Assembly (NCBI RefSeq): GCF_037975245.1
Contig: NC_092575.1
Coordinates: 4,583,501 to 4,647,500, forward strand
DNA: 64,000 bases
Direction: 5' to 3'
DNA from: Apostichopus japonicus
Lineage: Eukaryota > Echinodermata > Holothuroidea > Aspidochirotida > Stichopodidae
In this document: in pieces, positions 10,501 to 20,828 of the stretch
Layout: every line of letters starts with the position of its first letter
How positions within the stretch are numbered: the first letter of the stretch is position 1
The notes under the pieces: generated by a model
The model's database searches: none
What the model was told of the DNA's origin: nothing
The model's input: the letters and a program-made list of their open reading frames with translations, nothing else
Position numbers and translations under genes: made by a program

Positions 10501-13500
10501 CTGGCACGAAAACTAGCTGTACGAGTGCAAAGGCCGACATATATTTCAAAAGTTAAACGAAACGAATCCGCATTGTCCCATCAAAAAACCTCTGACGTAC
10601 GCCTAGAAACGCAATTTAGTTCTTCAATGGTGCAGACATAGCGCTGGTGAAGAGGTGGCATTTAAATTATTACAAGCAAATTTAGGTTTTGCCACTTTTA
10701 ACAGTACTACAGTTGTGCAAAACATCAACTTATTACCCCAAATAATATCTTGCATGATTTTCAAACAGACTTGAGTGGCAGTATACTACCATCCGCGAAA
10801 CCCTTCACAGATATTTTTTTTTTTTCCCCTTCCATTTCTGATGACCAATAGTCACCGGAATTCTTTTATCCCTGGTGCGATGAATCAGTATATAACAATA
10901 CCTTGCATCGTTGACTTTTCTGCGTATGTGAGTTTTGTGTTTGTATTGTATGTTGTGGCTGTGTTTCTCTTCTTGCCTTTAATACTTTACCACTTTTATT
11001 TATTGAATATTTCTTTTTCATTGTATATTCTATTTTGTTATTCTTCATTTTTTATTTACAAGTGACAAATTTCCTCGTTGGAGAAATAAAGTCTTACTTA
11101 TATACTTATTTACATAATACACAGACAATAAGGTCAGTTCTTTTATGAACATATTTTTACGAAGCATTAAACATTTGTCAGTCCTGATTGGTATCGAATA
11201 TATTCCATGGGTGCTCTGTTGTTTATAAATATGAAAGTTAAAGAGTTCAACATGTTTGGGTTGAGTTATTAGAACTTATAACAATAATTGATTGACATTA
11301 ACATTCAGGCCTTCACAGCCAACTTCAACGTCTCTGTAGACCTTAAAGGAGCATTCCAGCATATATAATTTAAAGGTGAATATCTGGAAGAATATCTTCA
11401 GTAGATAAATACAAAAATAACTCTCACTAGAAATTTTCATTTCCCTGGGACTATATTACATAGCAGGACTTTGTCTGAAGTTATCCCTGTACAGTGAAGT
11501 ATGGTACGCATCGGTTGACACAACGCAACAGGATATAATAACATAGTTTGTGTGCCAATCCTGCAGCTGCATTTGAATTGAAGAGTTATTATATATTGAA
11601 GAGCAACACAATCTGCCTAAAAACACTGCATACGGAAGAATTTCTACAGGAGTCTACATAACAAAGGAATACAAAAATAGCCAGCAGATAACAGAATGAC
11701 TATATTATATACATTCTCTATGTGATATTTATCTTTGGTTTGTTTTCTTAAATTAATTCAAGACCCCAGTTATACCTTTAAATTGAAGAGAATTTAATGC
11801 ATAAATAAAAAATAAAAAAGTTTACACTATCTCATGTTACACTGGTGAAAATGGCCTTCAAACGAAATAGCTGTATATGTGATCCAGTCTTTCTCTATTT
11901 TTCGACGGCCAGTCACGTCCGTAATGTTCAGCTTTTCTTTGACAACTTTTTTTTCTCTTCTAATTCTCAAAACATTCTTCAAAAATAGTCATTCAGTTTG
12001 GATGGAGGAATGGAAGAGTGTATGTGTGTCTGGGAGGAGGGGGGGGGTGCATTAATTTGCACCCTAACATGTATAGGGTTGATAACAATACCTAGTTAAT
12101 TTAAGTTTTTAATTTAAGTTATTATTTTAATGTACACAAATTGTTCCTCTTGTCAGCACATAAATGAAACAATATACAGGATTCAGAATGACTACAAAGA
12201 AGTTCACACTTTCATAAATAAGCAAAGATGACTAGATCACAAAACACCACAATAAAATGGCAGTCCATTGCCCTGAATGATACTGCCCAGTATCCAATAC
12301 CAAAAAATATCCAAAATCAATCAGCTGACAGACAACTAGGAATATCGCAAGGAAATGGGTAGATGATGAATTTATGACAGATATCGAAAGAGACATCCTG
12401 GGTTCAGGGGGGTAGGGGAAGGGTAGGAGGAATATGGACTGGGGTACAGCATGGACATGATCGAGGGTGTCTAAATTTAGGCATGGAACACTATCCCATG
12501 ACTGATTTTTATTATTGCTGCAAACATCAAACACAGATTGCTAGCACTACAGGGAGTAACCAAGTTAAATGATCAGGGATGGCCAAATTGATATTAAAAC
12601 AGGGACTGAATGTCCCAGTAAATAGTGACATATATAAGGACTGTACAAAAGGACTTAAATGTAACATTTAATTAGCTGCAATAATTTTGTCAGCAATGTG
12701 AAACTTGAATCCAGGATGACAGATTTGATTTTTTAAGGAATTGGGAAGGACGAAGGGGGAAGGTGGGGGTGGGGGGAGGGGGTGAAGGGTTGATTTGGAA
12801 GAGGTTATTGGCCATCCCTGATACACAAAAGGTGACAAACAGCATACCTCCCACAATGATCCACTCTGATGATAGAATATAAATAAAAGTGTACAGTAGT
12901 ATGCAATATAAATATAAATAATAAGTAAAGTGTACAACATAAGCAGCATTGTGTACAAAATAAAATATAGCCCTGTAAACAATCAAAAACCATCTGTATA
13001 GATAAATGCCATGCTCATATAAAACCGATGAAAACAAACGTCATAATTGCAGAGCACCCATTAAACGGAAAGGGCACGGTGCATTGAAAACAATGGTGAA
13101 ATGTAGATCGTTAAGTAATTGTGTCCAAAACTCACAAATTAACCCCTCCTCCCACTCCTCCGTGACCCCCCTCCTCCACCCCCTCCTCCTCCCCATCTCC
13201 CCCCCCCCAACTGAAGTCCACCAACATATGTATTCCCAACCAATAGGAAGGGATGGGTCCATTTTTAGCATCAAACATTATGATAAAAATTATAAATCAC
13301 CTTTAGACTATGTGCAATTACAAATATGATGGACAAACATCAAACACTTAATAAAATATATCACACAAATACTGTCCCACCACAAATTGTTATTTTCCAG
13401 TATGTAGGCTTACTAGCCTAACATGATGATGTCAATGGAACATGTTTGGCCTGGTACGTTGCTCCTTATTATTCACCACTAACTGTTTAGGATGTTTCGT

Positions 13501-16500
13501 TGTGAGTGACTATCGAAGATCTATTAGATCGAGGTATTTATTCCTGAGAATTATGAAATTAAGTTTGAGTCATCTTTCTGCCGTTATACATTTCTTCCTC
13601 CTTTGTGAAAGAAGCGATATAGAATAGCCCATCTGTTTCATTTTTTTTCTTCTTCTTAAACTACAATCTTGGTTGAGTAAAGTAACAAAATTGAATATAT
13701 ATATAAGCAATAGTTGTTTAAGGAAAGGTTAGCAAATATATTTAACTGGGTTGTTATAGGTAAATTTTGTTGTGGAACTGTATGAAATAAATGAGGTGAG
13801 AAAAACTGAGGACCACTTCAAGTCTACTGTTATATATGCCTTTGAGGAGAAATGGTTAAAAAACTCTTGACCTGTGTGACATCAGATATTCTGAGACATC
13901 AATGCTAAATGTACATGCTATGGATACTTGAAATCTTGTGCTAAGAGAGGCCAACTCATCAACCATCCATTGGGGGGGTATATTTTCTATCTAGTATAAG
14001 GCTGCAACAATACTGCACGAAAAATGAGAAATGTATGTGGATTATGCCACCTTCAAGATGACAAAAGAAATTTGCTAAAACTACCAGCAAGAATGAAAAA
14101 TAAAAAAAAATCCGAGAGCATCAGAATTTTTCTGGTACTAAATCTACAGCTGGAAATCATTTTTATGACAAGACCAAACAGACGCACACACAGACATCCT
14201 TATACATAGCAGACACTGGGGTACAGATACGTTGAGAGCGGAGAGGAGCGAGTGTGTCCAGAAGAGGGACGCCAGCTTTAAATACTACTACTAGAGAAGA
14301 AACGAAGAAGAATTGTTTGGGACACAATAATAGCGATTTGAGAAATTAATTTAAACAGTTTACAGACAGGTCACTACAGGGCTTTTGCCGGGTATACCCA
14401 AAACAATCGGACGAAAAGAAGAAAAAATTATTGGCCTTTGTTGTACACAGTTGAAATAAAACCGCTCCCAATCTCAAAAGACAAAGGTAGCTCCTATCCC
14501 TTCCCAGAGTACATTCCTTCATCTCCTCCCCCCCCCTCCCCTTGAATTACAAAACTGCTTAAAGGCTGCCAGACCCCAACAAATACCACTCAGCAACTGG
14601 GCTAAAACAATAATTTTGTCCAAAGTCAACTATTGACTATTCTTATTTCTGTTAAAATGCTCAACTTCATATCTTTTTTTTCTTTTTCCTTTTCTTTTTA
14701 ATGAATTTGTTTCATCCCTATAGGCCAACAACACACCAAACACACAGTCATGAGTTTCGTCGCATACCTCTAGAAGATAACATTCTCTCCACAGATTTAA
14801 AGAGGGGAGTCCCAACCCTTTAATTAAAAAAAAATAATAAGAAACAACAATAAGGTCTCACGCTATACAAAGGTTCTAATAGATTCCTGAAGCAGTTTCC
14901 AGAACAGACTTGGCTTTGAATATTCACAGGTAAATCTCTATTGGCAGATGAAAACGAGGGTCGAGCAATTGCAAGACTTATTGAGAGATCGACTCGTTAG
15001 TAAAATATTAATTAATTCACAGATTCTTCATATCAAGGGGAAGATGGAAAAAAAAAACATTATTTTCATAAAATTTCATGTTTAGTCATTAATATCAGGG
15101 AAATATTGACGTCTATTCTCAGAAACTGCACAACAAAGAAGTACATGCACAAGACAAAAAAAAAATTAACCTCCCCCTCTCCCCAAAAACAAATTTCAAA
15201 CCACTTGCCATCAAATCTCACCGATAAAGACTTTATCTACGAATATTATTGAAGATACTGAAGTGTTTCAACACAGAGTCAAGGTCTGAGTCGGGTACCC
15301 GGGTACCGGACTGAAAATTCGGGTACGATAAAAAACCCACAAAACAGATACCCATTTCTGGGAAATAAAAATCGCATAACTGCTACGTGTGCTTTCATGG
15401 TTTCAATAATTCTGTAGGTCTGCATGTTTTGAATTAATCAAGCACATGAATACGGAAGATTAATTTCTTGAAGTGTAAATGGTTGTTTTACTTATATACT
15501 TCAAGTTTTAGCCATTCTTAATGATTCTTTTTCGTGTGTGGAAAAAAACACTCACCACCAAAAAACAAAAATAATAAAATATACCGGTGAAAACTACTAA
15601 AACTTGGAACCTTCAATCCATCGCAATAGCAACAGTACCAATCTGCCGTTTATGTACATTGGACATTGTGTTTTCCAATATTCGGTCCGGAATTTCGGGT
15701 ACCTGTTACCCGATCGGGTAATGACAAACGGGTTCCTGGTTCCGATTTTGCACTACCAGACTCAGGCCTAACAGAGTTTCTAAAACTCTGCGGAAATATT
15801 CCAACACTTGATATATTTGGAAAGAAAATAGCTAAAGAGCGGTTTAAAGAATGATTACTCACAACGTATCTTTCCCTTTAATACAATGGAAGACATGGAA
15901 ACTTAACAGTTTTTCATTATTTGGTCTGGAGCTTTGGGTACCCATTACCCGATCGGGTAATGATAACGGGTACCCGGTACAGATTTTGTGCTATCCGACT
16001 CAGGCCTAACAGAGTTTCTAAAACTCTGCGGAAATATTTTTTAAATTTTGTCCACGAAGAGCAACACAGACAGTGGAAATGAAATAAACATTTGCAAAAA
16101 TTTTGCTTTATTTTTTTTCTTGAAAGAGCTTTAGCTTATCTTTCAATATAACTTGCTTCTACTATGATGACAACATGCTTATGAGCATCAATGAACTATC
16201 TAGGTTTTTTGGTCATGAAACTGATATATCCCATTACAAAAATATCAGCTGCAGAAAACAATTTTAAAATTAATAAATCAATAAATAAACAGAAAGGAGA
16301 GAAAACGGTTAAGCACCAGCTGAGAAAGAAAGAGGTACTTAGAAAGGACATGCAGCCTTCGAATACATAATAAAACACCTGACGAAACAGAAGGACCGAC
16401 CGCAGCCGGCGATTGACATGGATACACGGTATGGATGGAGGATGCAAAACATCAAATGTATAATGACTAAAACAACAGACACAGAGCATCTACCAGAAGT

Positions 16501-19500
16501 ACAGAGGAGACAGAAGGACGAAGACAACATCCACAACGGGGCAGGCAAAAAAACCGACCTGAATTCACCGAGCTGGACGAGAGCGACTCCTGCGACCTGG
16601 ATCGCAACTTGTCGTAAATGCTGTTCTGGTCCCACAGCACGGGCGAGCTATGCCCGCTGGACGAGGCCGTCGGCGAAGTGGTAAATATGTAGCAATTTTC
16701 CTCTGATACGTTTTAAAAGGATGTAGCAAGTGGAGGAAAGGATTTATACAGAGATAAAGAAAAAGTCATAGCAACCCACGAGATAAAAAACAAGATAAAA
16801 AAAAAGGAGAAGAAGGTACCTCGGGTTTCTTTCAATAAATTTTTTCGTACGCTCTTGCGTTGTACACGGTCGTATCGACCGTTTGGGATGTTTTCAGGAA
16901 GGAATTGACCTATGACCTGTCACAAAGAACTCTTTTTTTGGGGTAGAGGGGGGGGGGGGAGAGCTCATATATCAGCCAAAAAAGAGAGCTATAAAATTTA
17001 TAATCACAAATAGTAGATAGGTTTAAAAGTTGAAAGAAACAAGGCCAAAGAGATATACATGCTAGAAATTTTCGATATTTGAGCCAGTAGATTTGTATAT
17101 AGATTTTACGCATTCTTGTCATACCAATCGGTTGCAACTGAACCGAACAGAACACTGACCTAAGACAGAGAAATGTTAAAGAGGATTAATTTTCAAACAC
17201 CAAAAAGAGAAAAATAGTAAATAAACCCAATATAGATCATTCACAAAAAGTGAGATTGAAAGTCGTAAGAGACACATTTAAAAAAGAAATGGAAGATCAC
17301 AATAACTGAATTCATAAATTGTCTAAAATTCAATTCCCATTATTTATGAAATAATCAATTTCTTTTTTTTTCTTGTTTTATAGTGAATTACATCAATTTG
17401 AATAACAATCTGCTGGAACTAAACAAACAGGGGATTGACCTTTGACACTTGGAATAATTTCTTTAATATTTATTCATCTTTATTTTATTACTATGAAGAA
17501 CAGTAATTTCTACATAAGCTGTGAATATTCACCATAGATGGGCTAAACGTTGGAAGAGACACATAAAGACAAAGAGATGATAACAACTTTCAGGGGTTTA
17601 ACGAATCACACAATTCGGGTCTATTATTATGAAGCAGACCGACTGCACTCTTCTACTTTCGTTTTCTAAACTGCTTCGCTGTCACAAATGCAACTTATTT
17701 GAACAATACATGAACACAGCTTTACAATAGCGGGAAGCCAACTAAATGACAATTCAAATGTCCAATTGTTTTACCAATCACTAAAAGGATTTGAACTTGT
17801 GAATATAGAGAAAGCCATTCAATGAGATCAGGGTAAAAATGGAAGGGGTGGTGGGGGGTTGGGAGGGGCTGGGTGTAATGATTGACAAGACAGGACTCTT
17901 TCAATGCAAAGCCTTTGCAAGCAATGAAACTATCCAAATAACAGACTATTAAAAATTTTGTGATTATTTTTGTAAAGACTTTGTAAAGATGGCAAACTGA
18001 TTAACGACGTACATAAATATGATTTCATTAGATGACAATCATGAGAATAAGTATGCCTGGTGTCAGTTCTATGTATTTAAATGAAACGACTACCTCACTG
18101 GACTTGTTTAAAGTCTTTTTAGAAGATACCAAGATAAAAAATGAAAATCACAATTTGGAGGGCCTTTTTGTTCATTTCTACTGCAAAAAATTGGTACCGA
18201 AAATTTCCAGTTAAAATATGTAACATACGGTTCCATTCGGTTTACTGCCCCATAGCCAGAAATAAATTCATTGGCTGGGAAAAAAAATACAGCAAATCAA
18301 TGACAAAATTTATTCATATCTACATACTTTTGCACTATATCTCTCTTCGCATATTATCCGAGACTACCTGTACGTATGATCCACCCCAAAAAGCTTATAA
18401 CCATCAAAACAGATCAGTCTTTTTTTATCTAACTTAAAGGTCCCTCAAACTGTTTGTCATTTGTACATATTCTGGACTAAAGCCATTAAGAAATGCGCAC
18501 CAAAAGTCCAACTTTCTGGAATCGCTTAAACACCCAACGTGGGTTAGTTTTAAGAAAACTGGATCAACTTTCCAGTCTTACCTTCTCTATCAAACTGAGA
18601 GTTGAAAGTCTCCTTTTCTTGGGCTACTGACTGTGAAAAGCTGGATACGGGCTCGGTCAAATCTAAGAATACAAGAAGGTGTCCAAAAGTATGATGCAAA
18701 ACCAATTTTCTTTCCTCTATGCATTTTGTCTGATTTTATTGGATGAAGCATGTGTTGTACGTTCTAAGAAACGATACATTGAAAACACAACGAAAAACAA
18801 GGTTTTTTGGACTTTGACCTCTGCTCACCTCAAATCACCTTTGACCTCTACTACAAACACCAGGCTTCATCTACTCAATATGGAGCATACAGATACTAAA
18901 TAAAAGATTCATCCAAGTTTTTCCTTCTTGAGATATCGTGATGACAAGCTTTTCACATTTCTGTCTCTGGTGACCTGAAATGACCTTTGACTTCCACCAT
19001 AGACGATAGGCATCTCGACCTCAGAATGGCGACTTGCACATGCAAAGTGTGCGATCCACCAATGCTTCCCTTCTTGGGATATCCCGTTCACAAGCGAGAC
19101 GTCACACACACAAATAAACACGCGCACACATACACAAGGCAATTATTGCAAAGGTATAACCACAAAATTGTTGAAAATCAACAAATCTAGAAGGATTTTG
19201 TCAACATTTCGTCACCCTGACAGTTTATAACACTAGTTTTAATTAATCAGATACCAGAAGCATACTGCAAATTGAAAAAGTTTGATCTTGTAACTTAGTT
19301 ATTTTAAATGAAACTGGAATTAATGAGTTAGTGAACTGCGCTGCTGTGGAATTTTTGTATCAACGAGTGTGAAGAAAATTGATCAAATTCAACTGCTTAA
19401 ATATAACAAACGCTCTAGGAATTTCTTAAAGAAAAAAAAGGTTTATTATTTTCTTCCATATCTAAATTTCAACTAACTTTGATTATGAACATTTTGTTTT

Positions 19501-20541
19501 GTTTTCCTGGGATCCTGATAGCAAGCTAACATAGCTACTTAACAGATGGGGAAAATGGTTAGTACCTGAGACCTGCTCTGTACCGAGGTTGCTATTATCA
19601 GTAATGGACATCACAGGCTGTTGGACTACCATGTGCTGTTGGCCACCAGGTGGTGGTCCAGCTTGCTGTGCTGATAAATTAGGGACTGGTGCTTCTTTTA
19701 GTGAAAATAATGCTTCCAAGGTAACAGGCAAATTATTCTGAATCAACGAAAAAGAGAGAAAAATACAAAATGCAAAACAAAGAGAAATATCTCAAAACTT
19801 GGTAAAGATATCGTTTTCACTATTGATGGATGCTGGACAGGAAGTAAAAAAACAGACCTAGAGTCTGTAAATAGGACTAGCACTGGTACTTGAGTACAAT
19901 TATCCATAGTTGTACTCAAACTAGTAATCATAGTGTTGTACTTGTGGCAGGTGTACTCCTACTTGAATCATTGCATTAACCATTCTTAATAGACATATTC
20001 ATGGTTTTGTATTTCACAGAGATATATATATGTACAAAAAGATGGGAAAATTATATGATCTTTTTCTTTAATCGAAATGAAATTGAAATACCGAGGGCAT
20101 CGATCCTACTGCCAGTTTTCTCTGTTTGTGCAAAATGTTTAAGCGGTTTTCTTTATCACTCACACCAACCAGGAATTTGTTTTATGTTCATTTTTTTTTA
20201 ACCTCTCCCAATAATGCCAGTTTTCCCTAGATGTGTGAAAATGTGAAGGATGGATTTTTTCCTCCTTTTCAAATATGGTTAAACTATTGTAAAACTTTTA
20301 TGTTTCGATGTAACTAACCTGCTGAAGAGCTATCAAACCCAGTGCCAATATCATCTCCTGTCTTTCGAGCACGCCGGGCTGAGTTTTATTCACCGTGTTC
20401 CATATGATACCAAGAGCCTGCCTGTCTAGACCAGACATGAGCAGTATCGGGTACAGGGACTCTGTCTGTATCGCACCATTCTGGAACGTGGCCTGGTAGA
20501 CTTGCTGATAGACTAGCGGTAGAGACGCATGGTTAGAGCAC
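4311..20541 (-). CDS. SYNRG: gamma-synergin homologue (SYNRG), ten exons, 5' part missing
   Basis: Gamma-synergin is a cytosolic adaptor-accessory protein that binds the ear domain of AP-1 gamma-adaptin at the trans-Golgi network and endosomes and takes part in clathrin-coat traffic. Coding order on the minus strand is join of complement 20319-20541, 19566-19737, 18582-18662, 16559-16702, 7812-8960, 6931-7040, 6644-6794, 5872-5928, 4868-4959, 4311-4550. Every boundary has GT and AG, and the phases agree (0, 1, 1, 1, 1, 0, 1, 1, 0). The total is 2419 bases, i.e. the third base of a split codon plus 806 codons ending in TGA. Identification rests on an EH domain followed by many DFxDF-like motifs and on a C-terminus closely matching vertebrate SYNRG as I recall it (ACGVCLLNVD, then NYGGRQYH). 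About 805 residues from the EH domain to the end is somewhat shorter than in vertebrates. No start codon or promoter is seen, and the N-terminal exons probably lie past position 64000. Small unrecognised or alternative exons cannot be excluded. Confidence 0.9.
4868..4959 (-). CDS. SYNRG: SYNRG exon i: C-terminal domain helix
   Basis: The exon is 92 bp, with acceptor aatctccgcag and donor gtattg, phase 1 in and phase 0 out. It encodes an amphipathic stretch VETDILVKLNDEIEKTWTNL followed by SAFLSATPLQ. This corresponds to the vertebrate segment with DIDKVWNNL, and it joins in frame to both neighbours. Confidence 0.87.
5216..5806 (+). repeat. minisatellite, period about 29 bp, in SYNRG intron
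   Basis: About 20 imperfect copies of a unit such as ACATTATCACACTGTGTATT plus GTCTATATGT lie in the intron between exons i and h (4960-5871). Unit length varies from about 26 to 32 bases. Stops are rare in the plus frames, which produces long but meaningless open frames rich in Tyr, His, Cys and Leu. Confidence 0.85.
5872..5928 (-). CDS. SYNRG: SYNRG exon h: 57-bp microexon of C-terminal domain
   Basis: The exon is 57 bp and symmetric (phase 1 to phase 1), with acceptor tttccaacag and donor gtaggc. With its flanking split codons it encodes AIVEIYRVACRVFASIKARG, matching the vertebrate segment that carries an EVYRV core. Despite its length the call is solid, because both splice sites, the phase and the protein match agree. 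Confidence 0.87.
6051..6354 (+). repeat. tandem duplication of about 150 bp in SYNRG intron
   Basis: Two diverged direct copies, 6051-6184 and 6208-6354. Each starts ACCATGTCATCA and contains GGTCCAACCATCCAACTA and ACACA..CTCAGC. They lie in the intron between exons h and g. No coding content is seen. Confidence 0.7.
6644..6794 (-). CDS. SYNRG: SYNRG exon g: start of conserved C-terminal domain
   Basis: The exon is 151 bp. The acceptor is a T-run followed by acccaaaag, the donor is gtaaga, and the phase is 0 in and 1 out. It encodes DDNRHVSAWERCLTSC and a helical stretch through ISSSSVCKQV to NYFQ. The WxxCLxxC pattern and the SSSVC segment correspond to the conserved C-terminal domain of gamma-synergin. 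A second acceptor, tttcag, lies 22 bases inside the exon and would give phase 1. Confidence 0.87.
6931..7040 (-). CDS. SYNRG: SYNRG exon f
   Basis: The exon is 110 bp, with acceptor cttctcgttag and donor gtgggt, phase 1 in and phase 0 out. It encodes PPPIHPGLEGPP and ends GGDRYSEVAGDKM. An alternative donor at 6965 (gtgaca) would shorten it by 35 bp, and the change of phase would then require the inner acceptor of the next exon (after 6772). The longer form gives the better continuation and is preferred. Confidence 0.8.
7812..8960 (-). CDS. SYNRG: SYNRG exon e: large exon with gamma-ear-binding DFxDF motifs
   Basis: The exon is 1149 bp and symmetric (phase 1 to phase 1), with acceptor ctacacttag and donor gtttgt. 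It encodes 382 full codons of acidic, Ser/Pro-rich, probably disordered protein. It carries repeated aromatic-acidic motifs at exon residues about 27-32 (EEFADF), 88-93 (LEFGDF), 108-113 (SSFGDF), 124-129 (DQWATF), 147-152 (DKYSVF), 197-202 (EPFSNF), 236-241 (ESFGDF), 289-294 (DDFGSF), 306-311 (DKYDAF) and 326-331 (DDFGDF). Motifs of this kind in gamma-synergin bind the gamma-adaptin and GGA ear domains. The exon is much richer in GC and CpG than the introns around it. The open frame continues past the donor to 7603, but the sequence there becomes low-complexity and the next exon joins only from 7812. Confidence 0.92.
10329..10500 (+). promoter_or_regulatory. cluster of four ATTTGCAT octamers
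   Basis: The octamer ATTTGCAT, the consensus bound by Oct/POU-domain factors, occurs at 10329-10336, 10340-10347, 10356-10363 and 10493-10500. The first three lie within 35 bases and partly arise from a local duplication of CTAGGATAATTTGCATCT. Enhancer function is only a possibility. Confidence 0.3.
10436..10684 (+). repeat. imperfect direct repeat of about 60 bp
   Basis: Copies at about 10436-10498 and 10622-10684 share ATGGTGCAGA, AAGAGGTGGCATT, then ATTATTA and AGCAAATTT or AGCAATTT. No coding role is visible; this is probably a remnant of a dispersed repeat. Confidence 0.5.
12754..12782 (+). other. G-quadruplex-type tract in intron
   Basis: Runs of five, five, six and five G separated by AAGGT, T and A. 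This meets the usual four-run G-quadruplex pattern on the plus strand, which is the template strand of SYNRG. Confidence 0.55.
13143..13208 (-). other. polypyrimidine tract; G-rich on SYNRG sense strand
   Basis: Sixty-six bases almost wholly of C and T (CCCCTCCTCCCACTCCTCC and similar). The complement has many GGAGG and GGGG runs and would be G-rich in SYNRG pre-mRNA, with quadruplex potential. Confidence 0.5.
15671..16038 (+). repeat. pair of direct repeats of about 130 bp with KpnI-like palindromes
   Basis: Copies at 15671-15800 and 15910-16038. They share TTACCCGATCGGGTAATGA, an inverted repeat in its own right, and the segment GACTCAGGCCTAACAGAGTT through CTCTGCGGAAATATT, which is identical in both. 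A related GGGTACCCGGGTACCGG stretch occurs near 15293-15310. Probably a dispersed repeat family. Confidence 0.7.
16559..16702 (-). CDS. SYNRG: SYNRG exon d: Ser-rich linker
   Basis: The exon is 144 bp and symmetric (phase 1 to phase 1), with acceptor cgtatcag and donor gtcggt. It encodes 47 codons. The second half is clearly protein-like, with GC-rich codons and the segment SSPVLWDQNSIYDKLRSRSQ followed by a Ser run. The 5' boundary is less certain because the acceptor pyrimidine tract is weak and the first six codons are AT-rich. The 3' donor fits the phase of the large exon that follows. Confidence 0.7.
16703..18581. other. SYNRG: SYNRG intron (exons c-d), no other feature
   Basis: AT-rich, with a G-run near 16949-16959 and a G-rich patch near 17843-17871. 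No exon, RNA gene or repeat array was recognised. Confidence 0.6.
18582..18662 (-). CDS. SYNRG: SYNRG exon c: short linker exon
   Basis: The exon is 81 bp and symmetric (phase 1 in, phase 1 out), with acceptor attcttag and a strong donor gtaaga. It encodes 26 full codons including LTEPVSSFSQSVAQEK. Because it is a multiple of three, it could be skipped without breaking the frame. No domain is recognised. The call rests on paired splice sites, an open frame and matching phase with both neighbours. Confidence 0.75.
18810..19135 (+). repeat. dispersed GACCTTTGACCT repeat with CA tail, SYNRG intron
   Basis: Two imperfect copies of a segment containing CTTTGACCTCTNCT, ATCCA..TT, CTTCTTGAGATATCGTG, ACAAGC and a CA-rich tail. 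The same layout appears at 23031-23216 (ATTGAGATATCGTG, ACAAGCC, GCGTCACA, CA run), so this is one dispersed family present at least twice in the window. Confidence 0.6.
19566..19737 (-). CDS. SYNRG: SYNRG exon b: Pro/Gln linker after the EH domain
   Basis: The exon is 172 bp. The acceptor is a long pyrimidine tract ending gattcag and the donor is gtacta, with phase 0 in and phase 1 out. It encodes 57 residues directly continuing the EH domain. The stretch LEALFSLKEAPVPNLSAQ corresponds to the vertebrate segment just after the EH domain, and a disordered PPPGGQQ region follows. No catalytic or folded motif is visible, so this is probably a flexible linker. Confidence 0.85.
19738..20318. other. 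SYNRG: SYNRG intron (exons a-b), no other feature
   Basis: AT-rich intron of 581 bp. Nothing recognisable beyond the splice signals. Confidence 0.6.
20319..20541 (-). CDS. SYNRG: SYNRG exon a: EH domain
   Basis: The exon is 223 bp, from acceptor ctctcacag to donor gttagt. It begins with the third base of a split codon, probably a Trp codon, giving a WC start as in vertebrate gamma-synergin, and runs 74 codons to a phase-0 end. It encodes the core of an EH (Eps15 homology) domain. Residues 28-45 read SLYPILLMSGLDRQALGI, followed by the IW pair typical of EH domains (46-47), a NKTQPG loop and a closing helix ending LIALQQ. EH domains bind NPF-type peptides, and the synergin EH is reported to bind SCAMP1. 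The acidic calcium-binding loop looks degenerate (NKTQPG). The exon upstream of it is not visible in the window. Confidence 0.9.
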
Positions 20542-20828
20542 CTGTGAGAGGTAAAGAAGAAATAAAACAAGAACCCAAGGGCACTGTGGTTCCTTGCTTG
20601 GGGTATATGACAATACACATAATATTATCAAGCAAGATTGGGCTGAAATAGTCCTAGTAATTGTGGTCCTACATGTTCCCATAAAGTAACCAACACTATA
20701 GCCAACACTTTTGTGATCACAAAATGTGATCGGATTTTTTATCAAAAGGCACTTTTGAGATCTAAATATGGCGTCGCAAATGTAAGAAATATAAGAGACC
20801 TACAAGCGTGTCAACAGATATGATAACA

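Larger units (their letters stand above)
8961..16558. other. SYNRG: 7.6-kb SYNRG intron (exons d-e)
   Basis: No exon or other gene was found on either strand. The sequence is AT-rich with homopolymer tracts, short CA runs near 9861, a cluster of ATTTGCAT octamers (10329-10500), two G- or C-rich tracts (12754-12782, 13143-13208) and a direct repeat pair at 15671-16038. A missed alternative exon is possible. Confidence 0.6.

Noticed and set aside
15650-15862. ORFs of 62-70 codons on both strands
   Set aside because: They coincide with one copy of a duplicated non-coding segment and are not kept open in the second copy.
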